From: Agathobacter ruminis
GTDB lineage: Bacteria; Bacillota; Clostridia; Lachnospirales; Lachnospiraceae
Assembly (NCBI RefSeq): GCF_002735305.1
Contig: NZ_PDYG01000004.1
Coordinates: 1-64,000, forward strand
Length of the DNA: 64,000 nucleotides
Direction: 5' to 3'
The position numbers and the translations under genes are program-made. The number at the start of each line of letters is the position of its first letter. Within the stretch, counting starts at the first letter, position 1. Under the pieces are notes generated by a model. It saw nothing but the letters and a program-made list of their open reading frames with translations, was not told the DNA's origin and did no database searches. Shown piece after piece: positions 51,238 through 60,372 of this stretch.

Positions 51238-51253
51238 TTTATTCCTCCCATAT

Positions 51254-52006
51254 CTAGAACCTGATTCTCATCATCTTTTGCGACAGCATCAATGCCCCGA
51301 TATAAATCAGCAGGCACACTGTCATCACACCAATCCCAATCCAATTGTGATACATATCCGACAAATAATCCGCTGCCGCCACCCGCAAATACAACAGCAT
51401 AAAAACCGGAAGCACATTCATGACTCTCTGCTCCATCCGCTTGGACGCAATCATCACTTCTATCTCTTTTTCGATTTCGTTTTTTTCCCGCATCAGCATC
51501 ATGGTATGCTCCATGACATGGATCAGATCGCCGCTGGTGCGTTTGGCAAACTGAAACACTTCCGCAAAGTTGGTAATCGTCTCATCATCATGATGTGATG
51601 CAAATTCCAGTAATAGTTGTTCAATTGGGATATTCAGTTCCAGTGAACGGGAAATCGCATTGATTTCCTCCTGCATGATTCCCAGCTTCCTCCGGTCCGG
51701 ATATGCCTGCCGAAGCACAATACATGCTTCTTTCCACGCATTTTCCATCGAGATTCCGGCCCTCAGATCCGATACCACTGATGCAATCACAATCAAAAAA
51801 TCTTCCTGCAACTGCCTCTTTCTTCGCTGTTCAAAATATCCATGTATCACCTTATAAACCGGATAAGTCGCCACCGGAGTTACGATTAGTAACCACATGC
51901 TGTCATACAGCAAAAATCCGCACACAGCCAGCGCTCCGGCTGCACAAATTATGGCCAGGATTATTTCAAATCTTTTTGTATCTGTTTTAATGATGCATCC
52001 TCCCAT
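51254..52006 (-). CDS. tadB: TadB-like pilus assembly membrane protein
   Basis: A 250-residue platform protein with two N-terminal helices (about 15-50), an F-domain (70-185) and two C-terminal helices. The ATG at 52006 has GGGAGG immediately after it rather than before; the best-placed start would be ATT at codon 6 (IKTDTKRFEI), so the true N-terminus is uncertain. Overlaps tadA by 46 bases at most. Confidence 0.88.
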   Translation of the reverse strand: MGGCIIKTDTKRFEIILAIICAAGALAVCGFLLYDSMWLLIVTPVATYPVYKVIHGYFEQRRKRQLQEDFLIVIASVVSDLRAGISMENAWKEACIVLRQAYPDRRKLGIMQEEINAISRSLELNIPIEQLLLEFASHHDDETITNFAEVFQFAKRTSGDLIHVMEHTMMLMREKNEIEKEIEVMIASKRMEQRVMNVLPVFMLLYLRVAAADYLSDMYHNWIGIGVMTVCLLIYIGALMLSQKMMRIRF

Positions 52007-53112
52007 CGAAACAAAGTCTTGAGGACGATTTGTTCATCCTCTATTCCATTCAATTTTGCAATTTCAATCACTTTGCGGGAATGATCGGGCATGCGGCTGA
52101 CATGAACAATCAAATGTATTCCGGATGCAATCTGCGATCGAATGGCGGCAAGCGGCAGATCCATCCCCATTCGCACCATCATTTCCAATCTGGATAACAT
52201 ATCCTTGCAGGAATTCGCATGTCCGGTCGACATTGAGCCATCATGTCCCGTATTCATTGCCTGAAGCATATCAAATGCCTCTGCGCCACGACATTCCCCG
52301 ACAATAATCCTGTCAGGGCGCATGCGCAAGGCTGTGCGAATTAAATCCCGAATGGTGATTTCGCTGACATGTTGGTGATTGGCCTCGCGCGTCTCGAGCC
52401 GAACCAGATTTTCAATCCCGTTTAGCTGCAGTTCTGCGGAATCTTCTATGGTAATCACCCGTTCCTGCGCAGGGATAAACTCGGACAGCGCATTGAGCAT
52501 TGTCGTTTTTCCGGATCCTGTCCCACCTGTTACAAGGATGCATTTGCCACGTCTGACCATCTCTGCCAGATAATCTGCAGCTTCATCACTGATGCTTCCC
52601 CATTGCACCAACTGCTGCATGGTAACCACATCTTTCGGAAATTTGCGGATGGTCATGGTTGCTCCGCCCAATGAGACGGGCGGCAACACGATATTGACGC
52701 GCGATCCGTTCTCCAGCCTGGTGTCCACAATCGGTGATGACAAATTAATCACACGATTGTGCGCTGCAACGATTCGTTGTATCATATCCTCAAGTTTTTC
52801 TTCCGATGCAAAATGCCTTTGAAACTTTCGGATTATCCCATCCTGCTCGTAATAGATATGATTGGCTCCATTTACCATAATCTCTGTTACATTCTCGTCA
52901 TCAACCAGTTCCTGAATGACATCCAGCCTCCGCAAACTGTTAAACACACTCGTCTCAATCAGCGCTCGTTCCCGCAGTGACAGGACACGGTCTGACAATT
53001 GTTTGCGCGTAACTGCGGTGATCTGTTCCCGCACTTCTTCATCTGTAAAATCGCGTGTCACATCAAGCCGATTAAGCACTTCACGCTGAACGGCCTCAAT
53101 CAGACTATCCAC
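51961..53112 (-). CDS. tadA: TadA/CpaF-type secretion ATPase
   Basis: A 383-residue motor ATPase for pilus extension. GTG start at 53112, 6 bases after GGAGG and overlapping the tadZ stop; a longer ATG reading to 53211 lacks a ribosome site. Walker A VTGGTGSGKTTMLNAL, Asp box TIEDSAELQL, Walker B DRIIVGECRGAEAFDML and the His box STGHANS are all present, so the enzyme looks active. Confidence 0.95.
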   Translation of the reverse strand: MDSLIEAVQREVLNRLDVTRDFTDEEVREQITAVTRKQLSDRVLSLRERALIETSVFNSLRRLDVIQELVDDENVTEIMVNGANHIYYEQDGIIRKFQRHFASEEKLEDMIQRIVAAHNRVINLSSPIVDTRLENGSRVNIVLPPVSLGGATMTIRKFPKDVVTMQQLVQWGSISDEAADYLAEMVRRGKCILVTGGTGSGKTTMLNALSEFIPAQERVITIEDSAELQLNGIENLVRLETREANHQHVSEITIRDLIRTALRMRPDRIIVGECRGAEAFDMLQAMNTGHDGSMSTGHANSCKDMLSRLEMMVRMGMDLPLAAIRSQIASGIHLIVHVSRMPDHSRKVIEIAKLNGIEDEQIVLKTLFRWEDASLKQIQKDLK

Positions 53113-54112
53113 TGACAGCCTCCCGATATGACATTTTACGAATGGAGTCTCCGAAATCATTCCACCGCCATTGCTCCACAATGGTCTCACAATCGTTGAT
53201 ATTTCCTGCAATCAACGGAATCTCAACCCTCGATATACGATCGATGATTGACTGGTAACCCCGCCTTTGCAGTTCTGCTGTAAACTCCTGTTCACGCCAG
53301 CGCCCCAATCCGCCTTTCTTTTGCATCATATAAACCCTCCCACATTGATTCAATAAGTCAAAAAAACCTTGAAATCGTGATCCGAAATTGATTAACACGA
53401 CCTGGTAGTCCGCATTCTCGCGGATAAAATCGATGACACTTTGATATATTTTATAGTCCGCTTCACTGATAATTTCTGTATTGCGGGCAGGATATATATA
53501 ATCCACTTCGCCCCGATGTCCGGTGGCATCTTCCAACTTTTCGAGTGTCATCTGCCGTGTCTTTGTCAACAAAAGCACGTCTTCCAGATTCAGACAATCG
53601 TTCTGCGGCAATTCGAACAGACCGCTGTTTTCCTGCAGATCCAGGACCATCACGCGTTCCCGTTCCGCCAGAATCGTCGCCAATGTCAAGCAAAACGGTA
53701 GCTGAAACTCACTTTCGCAAACCCCATAGATTGCCCAGAATTGTGTCTGCTGTAATTGTCCGCTCTCCCGTATCTCGCAGATTTCACGACCGACCTCACG
53801 CATGATTTCGTCCATGACTGCTGCGATATTCTGATATTTCTCCAGTGTTATCACCTTCTTTGACATATTCTTGTTTCCCGCCTCCTGTAAGCAAAAAACT
53901 TTGCAGTTTCTTTCCCCGATGAACAAATCCGGATCGCTCTGAGTCTCAATTAGCAGCGCATCCAGATGTGTCTGGTTCTCCTGCGGGATTTCCTTTTGTT
54001 CCGAATAGATGTGCAGACGCACACTCGCGCGGTATCTGCTCATCACAATTGCACAAAATCGCTTCTCGTATTCCTGGTCCTCTATGTATATTCCGAGGGA
54101 TATTTTCCCCAT
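53105..54112 (-). CDS. tadZ: TadZ/CpaE-like localisation protein
   Basis: A 335-residue protein. The first 110 residues resemble a receiver-like domain and the rest a MinD/ParA-like fold, but the P-loop is degenerate (FWAIYGVCESEFQLPFCLTL), so ATP hydrolysis is doubtful. TadZ places the Tad machine at the cell pole or specific sites. RBS GGGAGG. Follows the prepilin peptidase by 21 bp. Confidence 0.75.
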   Translation of the reverse strand: MGKISLGIYIEDQEYEKRFCAIVMSRYRASVRLHIYSEQKEIPQENQTHLDALLIETQSDPDLFIGERNCKVFCLQEAGNKNMSKKVITLEKYQNIAAVMDEIMREVGREICEIRESGQLQQTQFWAIYGVCESEFQLPFCLTLATILAERERVMVLDLQENSGLFELPQNDCLNLEDVLLLTKTRQMTLEKLEDATGHRGEVDYIYPARNTEIISEADYKIYQSVIDFIRENADYQVVLINFGSRFQGFFDLLNQCGRVYMMQKKGGLGRWREQEFTAELQRRGYQSIIDRISRVEIPLIAGNINDCETIVEQWRWNDFGDSIRKMSYREAVSG

Positions 54113-54133
54113 ATTTCACCTCCCAATTCAGTT

Positions 54134-54622
54134 TTACCGGCCATATATCACCACAACTGCGTAAACTGCCAGCGCGATGCATACGGAAAAAGGTATGGTC
54201 AACTGCTCTCGCTCCACCGGCAAATCCCGATAACGTATCATATTGCCCTGCATCAATTCCCATATATAGCAAATCCCTGCAAACATGTTTTTTTCCAATA
54301 CTCTGTTTTGCAATAGGAGTATCAGGGACCAAATTCCTCCGATCAGGAGTGCAATAAGTGCCACGATTCCCGTTTGATATAGTCCGATAAAGCCACTGAT
54401 TATGGATAACAGCTTGATGTCTCCCGCGCCGATGACGCCCGGAAGATATAAGAAATAACCTATGATAACCGGTACAGAAAGATTCCAAAGAACCTCCAGA
54501 ACTGTTGCCGGCGAAAAGCTCCCCACTGCTTTTACCAGACAAATCGCATATCCGCAGAGAATCAGCCGGTTACTGATCTTCCTGCTGCGAAGGTCGGATA
54601 TCATTGCGATGGTGACCATCAC
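54134..54622 (-). CDS. tadV: Prepilin peptidase, TadV/CpaA type (first copy)
   Basis: A 162-residue membrane aspartic peptidase with the two catalytic Asp residues in ISDLRSRKISN and GAGDIKLLS, and about five helices. Start unclear: the GTG/ATG at 54622/54619 has no ribosome site, while GGGGGTG lies about 25 bases farther up and leads into another frame (MKYEYSDMHC). Either a non-standard start (ATT before GTG) or a one-base frameshift shortened the first helix. First gene of the Tad operon. Confidence 0.82.
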   Translation of the reverse strand: MMVTIAMISDLRSRKISNRLILCGYAICLVKAVGSFSPATVLEVLWNLSVPVIIGYFLYLPGVIGAGDIKLLSIISGFIGLYQTGIVALIALLIGGIWSLILLLQNRVLEKNMFAGICYIWELMQGNMIRYRDLPVEREQLTIPFSVCIALAVYAVVVIYGR

Positions 54623-54796
54623 AATGCATATCGCTGTATTCGTATTTCATCACCCCCTGCTTGTGTGTGACTCGAATCTTACAACGGTCAAAATCATTTG
54701 TCCAGCATATTTTGCAAAAACAAATAATCTTTGTCCTTTCTATCTAAAAAATTTTTATAAACTTTGTCAGTTAATCACAAGATTTGCAAAAAAAAG

Positions 54797-54818
54797 GATT
54801 CTTCTATGCGAAGAATCC
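54797..54818 (-). terminator. fliS terminator overlapping its stop codon
   Basis: GGATTCTTC (54797-54805) pairs with GAAGAATCC (54810-54818) and, on the minus strand, is followed by eight T. The stem contains the last fliS codons and stop. Confidence 0.85.
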
Positions 54819-55277
54819 TCTTGATGCGGAGTAATCATAATTTTCATTTAAAATGCCATTGCCGTATGTCATTCCTGCATATACCGTCTGCGTGTTTTGC
54901 ATCATACGTTCGGAGTGGTCCTGCTTGGCTACCTGCGCAAACGAATTGCGAAGCTTTTCCATTAAACAATCTGATTCCTCCAGATATTCCATCTTGCCTT
55001 CCGCAAGTGTGCGGTATACCAGGTTTTTACAATACTGATATATGATTCGCAGATTTTCCGAAATGGTATATTGCATATTGAGTGCGCGAATCAGCTCATC
55101 CTGTGCACCGATCGCAAGGCGAAGAGATTCTTTATATCCTTCATAATCGCCCTCCGTTTTCTGGCGCTTTGCACATTCTGAATGCGCGAAATAAATATCA
55201 TAGATAATCACAACCAGTTCCGATTTATTGCTCTGGCTGATACGCCGCGTAAATGTACGCTTTAATTCCTGATCCAT
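54804..55277 (-). CDS. fliS: Flagellar export chaperone FliS
   Basis: A 157-residue helical protein with the FliS plan (TRRISQSNKSELVVIIYDIY near 10-29; LALGAQDELIRAL-like helix). FliS binds the C-terminus of flagellin and keeps it unfolded for export. It lies 12 bp downstream of the flagellin gene, with a terminator at its end. Somewhat longer than typical FliS (about 125-135), with extra residues at the C-terminus. Confidence 0.85.
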   Translation of the reverse strand: MDQELKRTFTRRISQSNKSELVVIIYDIYFAHSECAKRQKTEGDYEGYKESLRLAIGAQDELIRALNMQYTISENLRIIYQYCKNLVYRTLAEGKMEYLEESDCLMEKLRNSFAQVAKQDHSERMMQNTQTVYAGMTYGNGILNENYDYSASRGFFA

Positions 55278-55289
55278 TTGTTACCTCCG

Positions 55290-56735
55290 TTAGGACAATA
55301 AAGATAATACCTTTTGCGGAATTTCATTTGCCTGCGACAATACTGAAATTGCTGCCTGCTCAAGTACATTTTGCTGTGTATATTCCGTCATCTCCTGCGC
55401 CATATCCGTATCGAGCAAAGTTGAATATGCAGAAGTCATATTTTCATTTGTTGCAGCCAGAGAACCTTCGGTATATTCGAGTCGGTTCTGATATGCACCG
55501 ATTCCGGCACGCACACTGTTCATGTATGCGATTGCATCATCCAATGTTACCATCGCATCTTCCGGTCCATGATATACGGTCATATCAATGGTATCCAGAT
55601 ACATACTCTTGCTTGAAACTTCCGGGATGCGCACCTCAATATGCTGATACTGGTTTGCTCCTGTCTGGATTACCATGCGACCTACATCGCTGACTTCGAG
55701 TGAAAGCACACCATCGCTCGTCTGTGTGAATCCGTTTTCATCTTCATATAATTCGCCATTGTAATGTGCTTTGTCATTGAGCATAAAATCAATGGAGAAA
55801 CCGCCCTGATCGGTCACGAAAACTCGATTGCCCGATGCCGTTACGGTTGCTGTATCGGAAAGACCGTTGCCTGCTTCTACAACCGCGTCTTTTCCAATCT
55901 GGAGTGTGCTGTATGTATTTGTTTCCGGATCATATTCCCAATCCGGATCTGTATCTACACCTGCTGCCTCTGCGATATTTGCCGGGAATACGATTTTGAA
56001 TTCCTGTGAAGAGCCTGTCGCGCGGGAACGGAATTCCATCTCATTTCCGTTCATATCCGTCACGCTTCCCCCTGCCGCTTCTATCGCATCGCGCATTTCT
56101 TTCTGATACTGATTGTCTACTTTGTTTTTCTGAATACCGACTTCTACACCGTTGATGGTAATGACACCTTCTACATCCAGGCCGTTCAAATCCGGCATGG
56201 TCGCATGCGCATAATCACCCATTTCCTGTACGACGACATCATAATTGCCCATCGGTACATGGTCGGAAATGCGGATACGCTCAGCTGACTTTGGTGTTGC
56301 ATAAACACGTGTATCGGATGATCCGTCAAGCAACACCTTTGTATTGTACTCGGTATCACTTGAAATACGGTCGATTTCTTTTACCAGTTCGTCGATTTCT
56401 TCCTGAATGCTTTCGCGCTCGGAAAGGGAGTTGGTGCCATTCGCAGCCTGTACGGAAAGTTCTCTCATTCTCTGCAAAATACTGGTTGCTTCATTCAAAG
56501 CTCCGTCAGCAATCTGCATAACGCTGATGGCATCGGTTGTGTTGGATTTAGACTGATCAAGGCCTCTGATCTGTGCCTTCATTTTGTTTGAAATTGCCAT
56601 TCCGGAAGGATTGTCGCCCGGAGAATTTATTTTTAAACCACTGGATAAACGCTCCATGGACGCCGTCAGGCGATTCTCAGTGCGAAGGAGCTGTTTATTG
56701 GTAATTACGGCTGACATATTTCGATTAATTTTCAT
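55290..56735 (-). CDS. fliC: Flagellin
   Basis: A 481-residue filament protein; start at 56735 behind AAAGGTGG. The N-terminal D0/D1 helices (LLRTENRLTASMERLSSGLK; AISNKMKAQIRGLDQS) and C-terminal D1/D0 helices (AIAYMNSVRAGIGAYQNRLE; VLEQAAISVLSQANEIPQ) are intact; residues 160-385 form the variable exposed domain. Transcribed from a sigma-D promoter at 56762-56788 and followed by fliS. Confidence 0.93.
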   Translation of the reverse strand: MKINRNMSAVITNKQLLRTENRLTASMERLSSGLKINSPGDNPSGMAISNKMKAQIRGLDQSKSNTTDAISVMQIADGALNEATSILQRMRELSVQAANGTNSLSERESIQEEIDELVKEIDRISSDTEYNTKVLLDGSSDTRVYATPKSAERIRISDHVPMGNYDVVVQEMGDYAHATMPDLNGLDVEGVITINGVEVGIQKNKVDNQYQKEMRDAIEAAGGSVTDMNGNEMEFRSRATGSSQEFKIVFPANIAEAAGVDTDPDWEYDPETNTYSTLQIGKDAVVEAGNGLSDTATVTASGNRVFVTDQGGFSIDFMLNDKAHYNGELYEDENGFTQTSDGVLSLEVSDVGRMVIQTGANQYQHIEVRIPEVSSKSMYLDTIDMTVYHGPEDAMVTLDDAIAYMNSVRAGIGAYQNRLEYTEGSLAATNENMTSAYSTLLDTDMAQEMTEYTQQNVLEQAAISVLSQANEIPQKVLSLLS

Positions 56736-56761
56736 ATCGTATTCCACCTTTCATGTTCAAT

Positions 56762-56788
56762 ATATCGACCGTATTTTAGAAAATCTTA
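56762..56788 (-). promoter_or_regulatory. Sigma-D (flagellar) promoter
   Basis: On the minus strand TAAG (56785-56788), 15 bp, GTCGATAT (56762-56769), close to the consensus TAAA-N15-GCCGATAA. It lies 27 bp upstream of the flagellin ATG. Confidence 0.8.
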
Positions 56789-56811
56789 ACCTTTTTCCGT
56801 GCTTTCCTTTG

Positions 56812-56840
56812 TTGCATTTCCTGCCAAAAGGTATTATAAT
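56812..56840 (+). promoter_or_regulatory. Promoter of the DUF1858 gene
   Basis: TTGCAT (56812-56817), 17 bp, TATAAT (56835-56840), 35 bp before the ATG. Divergent from the flagellin promoter. Confidence 0.75.
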
Positions 56841-56875
56841 AAATTGCACACAATTCATGAATAGGAGGATTTATC

Positions 56876-57100
56876 ATGGCAGCAGTTACAAAAGATACAA
56901 TGATTGGCGAGCTTCTCAGAATTGATGAAAATATCGCACCAATGCTTTTAAATATTGGAATGCACTGTCTCGGATGCCCATCTTCACAGATGGAAACCAT
57001 CGAGGAAGCTGCAATGGTTCACGGAATTGAACCAAGCGCGCTCGTAGACAGCATCAATGAATTTATTGAGAAAGATCTTGCAGCGAAAGAAAATGCGTAA
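56876..57100 (+). CDS. DUF1858-domain protein
   Basis: A 74-residue protein with the DUF1858 plan: LRIDENIAPMLLNIGMHCLG followed by CPSSQ; the family is described as associated with hybrid cluster proteins and carries a CxxC-like pair (HCLGC here). It may bind iron or be a redox-active disulfide. RBS AGGAGG. Flanked by a promoter and a terminator, so monocistronic. Confidence 0.8.
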   Translation: MAAVTKDTMIGELLRIDENIAPMLLNIGMHCLGCPSSQMETIEEAAMVHGIEPSALVDSINEFIEKDLAAKENA

Positions 57101-57104
57101 AACA

Positions 57105-57131
57105 AAAAGCAACCTCAATGAGGTTGCTTTT
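57105..57131. terminator. Bidirectional terminator, DUF1858/mecA
   Basis: AAAAGCAACCTCA (57105-57117) and TGAGGTTGCTTTT (57119-57131), between convergent genes. Confidence 0.85.
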
Positions 57132-57140
57132 TTCATGCCT

Positions 57141-57884
57141 TTATGCAAGTTCTGTCAATGTTTCAATTGCATGCTTTTCAATAATAATCGCATCATGCTC
57201 TTTAAAATAATTGCGGTTTAATGTGCCCGCCGGAATCTGTTTGCCCGCAAATTCCACGGCAATATTGCACACACGGTTAAATTCTTCCGGAGACAAATCT
57301 CCCTTGCAAAGGATCAGATAATATCCGCCTTCACGCGTGTCTTTGCACAGATAAGTCTCGCCATAGATACGATTTTTTAAAGCGGATGCAAGTCGAATTG
57401 CATCGGAAAGATCGGCGAACCAGAATGTTCTTTGCATACTGTCGAGCTGCTTGCGCAATTGCTCCTTGAATGCCTCATCGCCCGGTTTTTCCTTTTTCGC
57501 CTCATGTGCATTTTTGAAAATGTCTATTATATCGGATACACTCTGAATCTGCTTATGCTCTTTACCGTTTGGAAGATGATCATACAATCCCATATCAGGA
57601 TCGGTAAATCTGGAAAATCTGGTATCCAACTCATCCGGATACTCATATTTTGTAATCAGCAATACGATTTCCTCTTCCGAGGTCGGGATTGCTTCCACCA
57701 TCAACGGTGACTCCACAGCATTGAATCCAAGCTCTGCATTGGCTTTTTTGATCATATCGCGAAACAGCGCCCGCGCTTTCTCTGATCCGTATGCCAACTC
57801 GCTCAAACGGATTTGTCTTTGTGCCAAATCGTCCTTTGTCAGTGTGCATCGAATTTGATTGTCATTTAATTTCTCAATCTTCAT
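57141..57884 (-). CDS. mecA: Adaptor protein MecA
   Basis: A 247-residue Clp adaptor. The N-terminal domain (1-90; KIEKLNDNQIRCTLTKDDLA) recognises substrates, and the C-terminal domain (140-247; LDSMQRTFWFADLSDAIRLA) binds ClpC. MecA targets regulators such as ComK to ClpCP in Bacillus; the substrate here is unknown. Confidence 0.88.
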   Translation of the reverse strand: MKIEKLNDNQIRCTLTKDDLAQRQIRLSELAYGSEKARALFRDMIKKANAELGFNAVESPLMVEAIPTSEEEIVLLITKYEYPDELDTRFSRFTDPDMGLYDHLPNGKEHKQIQSVSDIIDIFKNAHEAKKEKPGDEAFKEQLRKQLDSMQRTFWFADLSDAIRLASALKNRIYGETYLCKDTREGGYYLILCKGDLSPEEFNRVCNIAVEFAGKQIPAGTLNRNYFKEHDAIIIEKHAIETLTELA

Positions 57885-58042
57885 TCAATCACCCCTTTTT
57901 TGAGTAGTCTTATTATAATCAAATGTCAGCGTAAAGTAAAGCAAAGAGTCTATTAAAAAATTCTAAAATCTGCGAAAAGACTGATAATGGATAGTTATTT
58001 GTTCCTATTTTACAATTTTATACTTGCACACCCAATAATTCT

Positions 58043-59374
58043 GTGCTATATCTGTCAATACAGGATATTTGTTTTGGGAAAGGAATCCAGACGAAAAACA
58101 AATACAAATCTTTGTCCGGCAAATACGAGTTATTGCGCCTGCTTGGAAACGGCGCCGGCTCGTCGGTATACCTTGCCAGACATCTTCAACTGGGCGCAAT
58201 CTATGCAATCAAGGTTTCCCCCAAAAACCTCGCATTTGCGCATGAGCTATTATCGGAAGGAAGGCTGTTGCAGAGTCTTCATCACCCTGGAATCCCTCAA
58301 ATATATGATTATGTAGAAGACGATGAATATACATATCTAATTGAGGAATGGATGGATGGAGAATCCATTTCAGAATATTTCCTTCATCAACCGATTATTT
58401 CCCCACAGACTTTTTATCAATGGATTTTGCAGCTTTGCGATATTTTTTGCTATCTGCACGAGGCAATTACGGGCTTTTATTATCAGGATCTCAAGCCGGA
58501 ACATTTGCTTTTATGCAATGGGCAAATCAAATTAATCGACTTTTGTGTGAACTGCTGCAACGGGGAGACAATCATTTCTGTCAGTGGCAATCAGGCTTTT
58601 TCAGCTCCGGAAGTTTTATCGGGCGAGACGCCAACAGAAGCATCTGACGTCTATTCGCTGGGCTGTATCGTGGAATTCTTCGCCCGGCATGTGGAAAATG
58701 ATTTGCCACAGGAATTAAATCCCATTATTCAAACTGCAAAATCGGCAGATCCAATGCTTCGATATGAAACGGTGGATGCATTCCGCACTGCCATTTTGCA
58801 AACAAAACCAAATGACAAGCAAATATCCTGCAATCACATCGCCATTCTTGGCAGTTTTCATGGCTGTGGTGCAAGTCATATCGGAATCGCGCTGACCTGC
58901 GCACTGAATCGGTTGGGATATCCGGCCCTGTTTCGTGAAGAAGATGATGTGACTTTTCTCCAAACGACGCTTAACAATCATCTTGCTTTTCGCATAAGAG
59001 ACGGAATCTTTTATCGCAAGTACTTTATCGGAGTCCCCAAATATGGCCCCGGCATTGTGATCGATGAACCAGCGGTGCTTTACCAAATAACTGTTCATAC
59101 AAATTCCAATTCTATTCAACTTACGCCGTCATCGAGAGTGTTACTCATCGGAGACGGATCACCGTGGCAAATCGACAAATGTATCGCTATGAACGAAACT
59201 TTATTCCCATATCGGGACCGGGTAACGGTACTTTGCACATCCGGCAACCGGGAATATCAACACAGGCTTTCAAAAGCGCTTGGTTGTCCGGTTTTGTCTT
59301 TTCATGATGATTCGGATGCCTTTTGCATCACAAAGGAAAAATTATCTTTTTTCAAAAAACTGCTAAATCTGTAA
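58043..59374 (+). CDS. Degenerate Ser/Thr kinase fused to a P-loop-like domain
   Basis: Up to 443 residues. Residues 25-250 are a Hanks-type kinase: Gly loop LLGNGAGSSVY, Lys in YAIKV, then YYQDLKPEHLLL where HRD has become YQD, and IDFCV where DFG has become DFC. Both changes predict weak or altered catalysis. Residues 270-443 resemble a CpaE/ParA-like fold (ILGSFHGCGASHIGIAL) without a full Walker A. Start uncertain: GGGAAAGG is followed by ACG, and the annotated GTG lacks a site. It sits just before another CpaE-like gene and may signal to the FHA protein of the Tad locus. Confidence 0.7.
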   Translation: MLYLSIQDICFGKGIQTKNKYKSLSGKYELLRLLGNGAGSSVYLARHLQLGAIYAIKVSPKNLAFAHELLSEGRLLQSLHHPGIPQIYDYVEDDEYTYLIEEWMDGESISEYFLHQPIISPQTFYQWILQLCDIFCYLHEAITGFYYQDLKPEHLLLCNGQIKLIDFCVNCCNGETIISVSGNQAFSAPEVLSGETPTEASDVYSLGCIVEFFARHVENDLPQELNPIIQTAKSADPMLRYETVDAFRTAILQTKPNDKQISCNHIAILGSFHGCGASHIGIALTCALNRLGYPALFREEDDVTFLQTTLNNHLAFRIRDGIFYRKYFIGVPKYGPGIVIDEPAVLYQITVHTNSNSIQLTPSSRVLLIGDGSPWQIDKCIAMNETLFPYRDRVTVLCTSGNREYQHRLSKALGCPVLSFHDDSDAFCITKEKLSFFKKLLNL

Positions 59375-59388
59375 GGGAGGTTTTTACA

Positions 59389-60018
59389 ATTAAGCACAAG
59401 CACTCTATCCAAACACATCGCACAATTACTATCGGTATTTGCGGCAGTTCTCATCGGACAGGTGTCACCACGGTTGCACTTGCATTCTCTACTTTTCTCA
59501 GCAGCGGTACCCACAAATGGGTCGGTTGTGTAGAGTTGAATAATTCCGGTGCATTTTCCGCGATTGGCGGACAGTCCAATCCTGCCTCTTTCCGAAAGTG
59601 CGGCATCGATTTTTTCCCTGCTGCAACATTGTCAGCCATGGACCGACTACAACATGAAAAATACGATGTCCTGGTAATAGATTTTGGGGTACTGACCAGA
59701 CATACTTTTTCTGCTTTTCGACAATGCGATTTGTGTCTTGTACTGGGATATGTAAACCCATGGAATAGCCAGACCTACCGCAATTGGGTTGATCATGTTT
59801 TTCATTCAAACGATTACAATCAATCGGAAATCATTCTGCTGGGAAATCTCAGCAACCTTGGGGATATCAGACATTTTCAGCATGATTACGGTTTGCGTGC
59901 AATTGCAGTTCCCTTCGTTGAAAATCCGTTTCAACTATCCTCCGGCAACTGGAAATTTATTGAAAGGACTCTCGAAAGGAATCAGTATACCACGAAACTG
60001 CTTTTTTCGGGTCGGTAA
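59389..60018 (+). CDS. CpaE/MinD-like ATPase
   Basis: A 209-residue protein if started at ATT (59389), which is 8 bases after GGGAGG; no ATG, GTG or TTG is well placed, and the only ATG in frame (59323) lies inside the preceding gene. P-loop GICGSSHRTGVTTVALAF, then YDVLVIDFGVL as Walker B. Similar in type to TadZ, so it probably belongs to pilus or secretion positioning. Confidence 0.7.
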   Translation: MKHKHSIQTHRTITIGICGSSHRTGVTTVALAFSTFLSSGTHKWVGCVELNNSGAFSAIGGQSNPASFRKCGIDFFPAATLSAMDRLQHEKYDVLVIDFGVLTRHTFSAFRQCDLCLVLGYVNPWNSQTYRNWVDHVFHSNDYNQSEIILLGNLSNLGDIRHFQHDYGLRAIAVPFVENPFQLSSGNWKFIERTLERNQYTTKLLFSGR

Positions 60019-60023
60019 AAGTC

Positions 60024-60149
60024 ATGAATTCACAAAATTCCGTACAATTGCAAATGGAACTGGATCCTCATTATTTGCAGGGCGCGATTATCTCTTTTAC
60101 CTTGCAGCATGAGGTCAAAAAATACGCGACGAAAGGAGGCGGTACCTAA
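60024..60149 (+). CDS. Small ORF of 41 residues
   Basis: MNSQNSVQLQMELDPHYLQG, then a short helix and a basic Gly-rich tail (KKYATKGGGT). It starts 5 bp after the CpaE-like gene, so read-through is likely, but the ribosome site (GGTAAAAG) is weak. Low confidence. 60150-60261 shows nothing else. Confidence 0.35.
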   Translation: MNSQNSVQLQMELDPHYLQGAIISFTLQHEVKKYATKGGGT

Positions 60150-60261
60150 GCTCTCTTTTAACAATTTTAGTAACTTTTCAACACAATGATTATAGATGTG
60201 GGGAAGAGACAACAGAACGGGAGGTTTCATGCTTCCGGTATAATTGAATACCAAAAAAGTG

Positions 60262-60290
60262 ATAGGGCCGTAGGAATTCTATGGCCCTAT
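60262..60290 (+). terminator. Terminator after the kinase operon
   Basis: ATAGGGCC (60262-60269) and GGCCCTAT (60283-60290), followed by a T-rich run. Confidence 0.75.
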
Positions 60291-60372
60291 ATAAATGCTT
60301 TTTTATTTCTTATTTAATGGGGATTGTGTTATAATTTTATAGAAATGCACAGAAAGGGGCTTATCTATTACC

